64,000 bases of DNA from Pseudomonas putida (GTDB taxonomy: Bacteria; Pseudomonadota; Gammaproteobacteria; Pseudomonadales; Pseudomonadaceae): contig NZ_JANHLC010000001.1 of NCBI RefSeq assembly GCF_028682395.1, positions 62,001 to 126,000 of the forward strand, given 5' to 3'. A program made the position numbers and the translations under genes. Position 1 is the stretch's first letter, and each line of letters begins with the position of its first letter. The notes below the pieces were generated by a model. That model was not told where the DNA came from. It saw only the letters and a list, made by a program, of their open reading frames with translations, and did no database searches. This document shows, piece by piece, positions 28,501-37,500 of this stretch.

Positions 28501-31500
28501 ACCACCTGGATCGAGATGATCGAGTCGCCGCCCAGTTCGAAGAAGTTGTCCGTGACACTGACCGCTTCGCGCTTGAGCACGTCCTGCCAGATCGCCGCAA
28601 TCTGCACCTCGAAGGCCGTTTGCGGGGCCACGAACACCGTGCTCGAACCGGCCTGGGGCTCGGGCAGTGCGCGACGGTCCAGCTTGCCATTGACGGTCAG
28701 GGGCATGCTGTCGAGCAACAGCAGATGCGCTGGGACCATGTAATCGGGCAACTGCAACTGGAGCGCCGCCTTGAGCGCCGTCGGAGCGCAATCACGCGCC
28801 CCATCGCTGGCGACGACATAGGCCACCAACTGCTTGCCACTGGCACCTTCACGTGCCAGTACCACGGCCTCGCGAACCGCCGCCAGCCCGAGCAGGGCCG
28901 ACTCGATTTCCCCCAGCTCGACCCGCAGCCCACGGATTTTCACCTGGCTGTCGATCCGCCCCAGGAAGTCGAACAGCCCGTCTTCGCGCTGGCTGACCCG
29001 GTCCCCGCTGCGATACAGGCGTTGCCCGCCGGTGCTGAACGGATCGGGGACAAAGCGTTCGGCGGTCATCGCCGGCCGATTGAGATAACCACGGGCAAGC
29101 CCTTCGCCGCCCATCAACAGCTCCCCGGCCACACCGGCGGGCAGTGGATTGAACTGCGGGTCGAGGCAGTAGGCGGTTCGCGCGCCCACCGCTCGCCCAA
29201 TGGGCGCGTAGTCCTGCGTGACACCGGACTCCACAGGCCAAATCAGCGGGCTGATCACCGCTTCGGTCGGACCATAGGCATTGAACAGCTGGCCGATCTG
29301 CAGCGCGTCGAGGCGCTCGAACGTGCGCGGATGCCAGGCTTCGCCCCCCAGGATGCAGGTCTTGACGCTCAAGCGCTGGCCGCTGCCTTCAAGGTACTCG
29401 GCCACCTGGGCCAGGTAGCTGGGCGGCAGGTCCAGCAGGCTGATCCGGCACTCGGCAATACGCGCCAGCAACTGTTCGATCGACCATTGGCCCACCTCCC
29501 CCAGCACCACGCGGGCACCACGGATCAGCGGCATAAACAGCTGCTCGGCGGCGGCGTCGAAACTGATCGAGGCAAATTGCAGCAGCGTATCGCTGGCCTG
29601 CAGGCCGTAGCAGGCGGCCGCCGCCTGGCAGTGCATGGCCAGCGCGCCATGGCTGACCACCACGCCCTTGGGCCGGCCGGACGAACCCGAGGTGTAGATC
29701 ACGTACGCCAGGTCCTGCGGCGCCCAGTCAAGCGGCGGCGCGCCGTCAGGGCAATCATCGAGCTGGGTGCAGGCCAGCGCCAGGTCGACGGCGCGGACCC
29801 GGCCGGTAGCGGGCAACTGATCCAGCAGCGCTGGTTGGCCCAGCAACAGCTCCACGCCGCTGTCATCGAGCATGTCCAGCAACCGCTCAGTCGGGTACGC
29901 CGGGTCCAGCGGCAGATAGCCGGCGCCGGCCTTGAAGATCGCCAACAGGCCGACGGCCATCTGCAGCCCGCGTTCGACGCCGATCCCCACCAGCACCTGG
30001 GGGCCAACGCCCCACTCGATCAAACGATGAGCCAGGCGATTGGCCTGGCGGTTCAACTCGCCATACGTGAGCTGTTGGTGGTCGGCGATCAAGGCAATGG
30101 CGTGCGGCGTCTTCAGTGCCTGACGCTCGATCAACCGTGCCAGGGACTCGCCGTCGGCGACGGTCGGGGCCGCCGCCGGAATCGCCAAGGTACTCGCCAA
30201 TGTCAATTCGCCCAGGGACCTGACGCCCGGCGCACTGACCAATTGCTGCAACAGATCCAGCAGATCGGCTTGCAACTGGCGAACCTGCGGCTCATTGAAA
30301 TGGCCCTGATCGTAGCCGTAGTGCAGCAACAGTTCCTCGCCCAGGCTGACCGCCAGGGTCAGCGGGTAATTGGTCTGTTCGTGGTTGTTGAGGTGGCTGA
30401 ACTGCAACTGCGGCCCGGTACCTTCGCTCAGCACCTGGGACACCGGGTAGTTCTCGAACACCAGTAGGCTGTCGAACAGTGGCTGGCTACCCAGGTCGGC
30501 CCAGCGCTGGATATCGTACAGCGGCGTGTGCCCGTGTTCGGTCAGGGCCTGGCTGTCGGCCTGCATCTGTTGCAGCCAGTCGGCAACCGGGATCTGCGGG
30601 CACGGCGTGGCGATCACCGGCAGCGTGTTGATAAACAGGCCCAGCTGTTGCTCGACACCGGGCAGCTCGGGCGGACGCCCCGAGACCGTGGCGCCGAACA
30701 TCACCGTCTCCAGCCCACTGTAGCGTTGCAACAGCAGTGACCAGGCCGCCTGCACCAGGCTGTTGAGGGTGATTTTCTGCTGGCGGGCAAATTCGACCAG
30801 TTGCCGGGTGCGCCCGGCATCCAGCGCGGCGGCCCATTCGGCGTGACCGCTCAGGACGCCGCCCGCCTTGACCCGGGCCATGGCCCGCGCCAGCAGGGTT
30901 GGCTCCTCGACCCCGGCCAGGCGCGCGCGCCAGAAGCCCTCGGCCTGCTGTGCGTCCTGGGCTTGCAGCCAGGCGATATAGTCACGATAACGACTCAATG
31001 GCCGCTCGGGCTGCACGCCGTTATAGCGCAGCAACACTTCGGCCAGCAGCCGGGAACTGCTCCAGCCATCCATCAGCACATGGTGGTTGGTGCAGATCAG
31101 GTGATAGCTGTCAGCAGCCGTGCGCACCAGGGTCAGGCGCAGCAACGGCGCGACCAGCAGGTCGAAGCCCTGCTGATGGTCAGCGTCGGCCAGCGCCTGC
31201 AGGGCCGTATCCAGGGCCGGTTCACTGCGCCAGTCCAGCACGCGGCACGCCAGGCGAGCCTGGCGCAGGACCACCTGGACCGGCTGCTCCAATTCGCCCT
31301 GCCACACATAAGCGGTGCGCAGGATGTCATGGCTGTCCACTGCCGCCTGCCAGGCGCCGATAAAGCGCTCGACGTCCAGGCCCGCGATGTCGACGCGCAG
31401 TTGGTTGATGTAATGACCGCCCTCGGGCTCATAGAGGGAATGGAACAGCATGCCCTGCTGCATGGGCGACAAGGGGTAGAGATCGTCGATGGCCTCGGCG

Positions 31501-34500
31501 GCTATCGGCAAGGCGTCGAGCTGCGGCTGGCTCAGACGCGCCAGGGGGAAGTCCGTCGGCGTCACACCGCCCACGCCTTCGGTGCAGCAATGCTCGATCA
31601 GCGCCTGCAGCTCACGGGCGTAGTCGTCGGCCAGGCGTTCGATCACGGCGGGGTCGAACATCGCCCGGCTGAAGGTCCAACCCATGCTCAGCTCGCCGCC
31701 GTAGACCTGGCCATTGAGGCTGAGCCAGTTGCCCAGGGGCGCGCACGCGTCATGGTCCGCGCCCTTGGGCTCGGTGGCCGGGACAAACAGCGCGTCCTGT
31801 TGATCGAAGCTGCCGTCGAACTGGCCCAAGTAGTTGAAGGTGATGCGCGGCGGCGTCAAGGCCGCCAGTGTTTCGCGGCTCGATGCCGCGCCCATGTAGC
31901 GCAGCAGGCCAAAACCGATGCCATGGTGCGGCACCGCCCGCAGTTGCTCCTTGATCTGCTTGAGAGTGGTCGACAGGCTGCTCGCCGGGCTCAGGCGCAC
32001 CGGGAAGACGCTGGTGAACCAGCCGACCGTACGGTTGAGGTCGAGGTCTTCGAACAACCCTTCGCGCCCGTGGCCTTCGAGCTGGACCAGCACGTCTGGC
32101 GCGCCGCTCCAACGGCTGACCACCCGGGCCAGAGCCGCCAGGAGCAGGTCGTTGACCCGCGTTCGGTAGGCGGCCGGCGCCTCGCGCAGCAGTTGGTGAG
32201 TCAGGCTCGCCGACAGCCGGCTGTGCACCGTGACCGCATCGCGTTGCTCCCGGCGCCCCTGCGCGTCACGGCACGGCAGGTCACCACCGCCCTGCAATTG
32301 TGCCTGCCAGTAAGCCAGCTCCTGGCGCACCGGCGCGCTGCGGGCATAGTCTTGCAGACGCTCGGCCCAGGCCTGCGCCGAATGGCTTTTGGCAGGGAAG
32401 CTGGGTGTAGCGCTGGCCAACGGGTTGTAGGCCATTTGCAAATCTTCCAGCAGGATGCGCCAGGACACGCCATCCACCACCAGATGGTGGACCACCAGCA
32501 GCAAACGCTGCGTGCCGTCGCCCAGGCTGATCAGCACGGCGCGTAGCAACGGCCCGTCTGCCAGGCTTAGGCTGCGTTGGGCCTGATTGGCCAGGGCCTC
32601 AATATCGGCCGGGCTCTGCAGTTGCGCCTGCCAGAGTATCGGCGCCTGCGCCCAGGCCTGGCGCTGCTGCGCCAGCCCACGGTATTCGCCCGTCCAGCCC
32701 TCGGCCCCTTCGCTAAAACTCAGGCGCAAGCCATCGTGATGCTCGACCAAAGCCCGCAGGCTCGCCTCCAGCCGCTCGGGGTCCAGCGCCTGCAATGGCT
32801 GGAGCAGCACCGACTGGTTCCAGTGATGCCGCTGGGCAATGCTCTCGGCAAAAAACAGCTGCTGGATCGCCAGCAGCGGCAGTACCCCGCTGACCGGGCC
32901 CTGATCGGCCTGAATGCGGGCTGCGCCCTGGCTGGCCACACTGGCCAGGCCACGCACGGTCTGGTGCTGGAACAGGTCCTTGGGCGTGAAATGCACCCCG
33001 GCCTGGCGCGCCCGACTGACCACCTGGATCGAGATGATCGAGTCGCCGCCCAGTTCGAAAAAGTTATCGTCGATACCGACTCGCGCCAGCTTCAAAACGT
33101 CCTGCCAGATCGTCGCAAGCTGCTGCTCGAGGGCATTTTGTGGGGCGCTGTAGTGCTGTTGCAGCAGGCTGGCATCCGGTGCCGGCAGGGCCTGGCGATC
33201 CAGCTTGCCATTGGCCGTGACCGGCAGTTGCTCCAGGAACAACCAGTGCACCGGCACCATATAGTCCGGCAGCTTCTCCCCCAGGCACGCCTTGAGGGTT
33301 TCACGCAGGGCCGCGCCATTGCCGTCGACCGGCACCGCGCTCACCACATAGGCCACCAGTTGCTTGCCGCTCGGCCCGTCCTTGGCCAGGACCACGGCTT
33401 CACGAATCGATGCCTGGGCACGCAAGCGCGCCTCGATCTCGCCCAGTTCAACGCGAAAACCACGGATCTTCACCTGGTTGTCGATCCGTCCCAGGTAGTC
33501 GAAGACCCCATCGGTACGCTGGCATACCTGGTCGCCGGTACGGTAGAGCCGCGCGCCCTGCTCGCTAAAGGGATCGGGGACAAAGCGCTCGGCGGTCATG
33601 GCCGCACGGTGCAGATAGCCTCGGGCCAGACCTTCACCGCCCAGGTACAACTCGCCGGGCAGTCCCGCCGGCAACAACCCGAGCCCGGCATCCAGCACAC
33701 AGGCACGACGCTCGCCCACGCATTCGCCAATCGGTGCATAGGCACTGGTGCAGCGGTCCGCCGCCCGGGTCTTCCACACCATAGGTGTGACCACCGTTTC
33801 GGTCGGCCCGTAGCCATTGATCATCAACTGCGGGCGCAGCGCTTGCTGGACCAGCTCGAAACTGGCGCGCGGCATGGCGTCGCCGCCAAAGCTGTAGAGC
33901 CGCACCGGCGGTGGATTGCCCACCCGCTGGGCATGCTCGGCCAGTTGCTGCAGATAGACCGGCGGGAAGCCGGCCATGGTCACGCCATGGCGACGGATTT
34001 CCTCGTAGGTGCGTTCCGGGCTCCACAACTCATCATCACGCAGCAGCAAGCGACCGCCATGAATCAGCGTGGTCAACCAGCGCTCATGGGCGCCATCGAA
34101 GGCAAAGGACAGGAAATGCAGCTCGCAATCGGCGGCGCTCATTTCATAGCTCTGCCCGGTCGCCAGGCAGTGCATCGCCAGCGGGCCATGGGCCACGCTC
34201 ACGCCCTTGGGCTGACCAGTGGAGCCGGAGGTGTAGATCACATAGGCCAAATTGCCGGCGTGCAACGCAACCACCGGCTCGCTGTCGAGGCCGGGTACAT
34301 CGCGCAGTGGGTCGAGCAATAACGTATCGACGCCCTCCACCACCGGCAGGCTGCCGAGCAAACGGGTCTGCGTCAGCAGCAGGGCCACACCGCTGTCGCG
34401 CAGCATGTAGGCCAGGCGCTCCTGGGGATACTCCGGGTCCAGCGGCACAAAGGCACCGCCGGCCTTGAGAATTGCCAGCAGCCCCACCAGCATCTCCACC

Positions 34501-37500
34501 GAACGCTCCAGGGCAATCGCCACCAATACCTCCGGGCCGACCCCACGGGCGATCAGGCTATGGGCCAGACGATTGGCCTGATGATCAAGCTCGGCATAGC
34601 TCAGTGACTGCTCGCCGACGATCACCGCCACCGCCTGTGGCGTCAGTTGCGCGCGCTCGGCAATCAACTGGTGCACCGGCCGAGCATGCGCCTCGGGCGG
34701 CAGCGCGCCGCTTGGCCAATCGGCCAGGGTCTGCGCCTGCTCGCCGGCGTCGAGCATCGACAAGACGGCAATCGGCTGCTGCGTCTGCGCCACCAGCGCC
34801 CGCAACAGCTGCTGCCAATGCCGAGCCATCCGGGCCATGGCCGGGGCGTCGAACAACTCGGCGGCATAGAGCAGCGAAACCTGGATGCCATCGTTGGTTT
34901 CCAGGGTTTCCAGCGTCAGGTCGAACTGTGCCGTACCGCCCTCCAGGATCATCTCCCGGGCTGCAAGCCCCGGCAGGCTACGCCCGCCCACGTTTTCGCC
35001 GGCAATCGAGAGATGGTTGTACATCACCTGGAACAACGGGTTCTGGCCCGGCGTACGTGGCGGATTCAGCGCTTCGACCAGCCGGTCGAACGGCAGGTCC
35101 TGATGGCTCTGGGCACCAAGTACCGTGGCCTTGACCTGACGCAGCAATGCATCGGCTTTGAGCTGGGGCGCCAGGGGCACGCGCATCACCAGGGTGTTGA
35201 CGAAAAAGCCGAGCACACCTTCCAGTTCCAGGCGATTGCGGTTGGTCACCGGGATGCCGATGCGGATATCCGACTGATCGGTATAGCGCTGCAACAGCAA
35301 GGCAAAGGCCGCCAGAAACACCTGGAACAGGGTCAGTTCGTGGGCTCGCGCCAGTTGCCGCAGATCGCGTTCCAACCCAACCTCCAGGCGCATGCCCACA
35401 CGGCCCAGACGATGGCTGCGCAACGCCTGGCGCGAGTGCGCGGTGGGGAGTTCCAGCAGCGGGTGCTCGTCGCCCAATTGCTCGCGCCAGTAACCAAGCT
35501 GGCGTTGCATTTCCCCCTGTTCCAGCCAATCGCGATGCCAGCCGGCGTAGTCGGCGTACTGCACGGGCAACACCGGCAGAACCGGCTCGCGCCCGGCCTT
35601 GAAGGCGCCATAGAGCTGGACGAACTCACGGGCCAGTACGCTCATGGAACCGCCGTCGGAAATAATATGGTGCAGGGTCACGACCAGCAGATGGTCATGC
35701 GCCTCGACTTCCATCAGCCGCGCGCGCCATAACGGCCCCTGGGCCAGATCGAAGAGGCGCTGGGTCTCGGCCAGCACGCGGGCCTCGATGGCGTCGCGTG
35801 GCGTTCCGGGGGCCAGGCGTTCATGTTCGAGCACCGCGTCAAGGGTGGGCGCGATCCGCTGGGTCAGTTGCCCGGCCTGTTCGACAAAGGTGGTGCGCAA
35901 CGCCTCATGGCGCGCCGCCAGTGCGGCAAAGGTCCGCTCCAGCGCTACGAGGTCCAGTTGCCCCTGCAAGCGCACGACAATCGGCGTGTGATAAGCCGTG
36001 CTCTCGGGCTCCAGTTGCCAGAACAGCCATTGCCGCTGCTGCGCATGGGAGACCGCCAGCGGCAGGTCGCGGTCGAGGCGGCGAATCTGCACGGGGGCCG
36101 GGCCGGTCGCAGCGCTCTGGACCTCCCGGGCAAACTGTTCGAGGCTGGCCGTTTCGAACAAGCAACGCAGGGCAATATCCACCGCCAGCACGCGCCGGAC
36201 CCGGGAAATGATCTGGGTCGCCAGCAACGAATGACCGCCCAGGGCAAAGAAATTGTCATCCAGGCCGACACGCTCGACCTTGAGCACTTGTTGCCAGATC
36301 TCGCCCAGTTGCTGCTCAAGCTCAGTGGCCGGGGCGCGATAGGCCTGGCTGGTCGCGGCAAGGCCCGGGAGGGGCAAGGCGCGCAGGTCGAGCTTGCCAT
36401 TGAGGGTCAGCGGCAGGCGGTCGAGCATCACGTAATGGGTTGGACACATCACGTCCGGCAGTACGGCGGCCAGTTGCTCGCGCAGCAGCGTAGACACCTG
36501 TTGCTCCTGGGCAGCGTCGACCAGAACCAGATACGCGACCACCTGCTGGCTCGCGCCCACCACCTGCACCGTTGCTTCGCGTACCTGGGGGCACTGCTTG
36601 AGCGCGGCCGTGATCTCGCCCAGTTCGATGCGATAGCCGCGAATCTTGATCTGCTGGTCGATGCGCCCCAGGTACTCGATCTGCCCGCCCAAGCGGCGGC
36701 GGGTGCTGTCGCCGGTGCGATACAGGCGCTGGCCGGCAGTGCCCAGGGGATCGGGAATGAAGCGCTCGGCGGTCAGCGCCGCGCGACGGTGGTAGCCCCG
36801 ACCCAGGCCGGCGCCACCCAGGTACAACTCGCCAGCAGTGCCCGCCGGCACGACCTGTAGCGCCTCGTCGAGCACCGTGGCGCAGACATTGGCCAGCGGC
36901 GTGCCCAGGGGCACAGTGGCGTGAGGCTGGTCGACGGCCTGCATCAAGGCGCCCACCGTCGTCTCGGTCGGCCCGTAGTGGTTAAAGACCCGGCACTGGG
37001 GTGCGGCCCGCTGAATCCGCTCGATCAGCCCCGGTGCACAGGCTTCGCCGCCCAGGACCAGGCAGCGCCGCGGCAAGGCCCCACCCTCGTCCTCCGCGCC
37101 CAGCAACGCCTCCAGATGGGATGGCACGATTTTCAGCATCTCGATGCCATGGCCACTCATGTACTCGGCAAAGCGTGCGCCATCGAGGCTGACGTCCAGG
37201 CCGATCACATGCAGGCAGGCGCCCGAACAGAGCGCGCCAAACAGCGTGGTATGGCCCAGGTCGGCGGCGATGGTCGAGACCACCGCCATGCTGCGCACGT
37301 CGTCCAGTGCAAGGCGCTGCAACAAGGCCTGCACATAGTTGGCCAGCGCCCCATGGCTGATGCCGACGCCCTTGGCCTGGCCCGTGGAGCCCGAGGTGTA
37401 GATGCTGTAGGCCAGGTGCTGCGGCTCGACCCCAGGAAGCGGCCGATCAGCGTCGACGTCCAGGGCATCGAGGGACTCGAACAACAATGGCGTGACGCCG

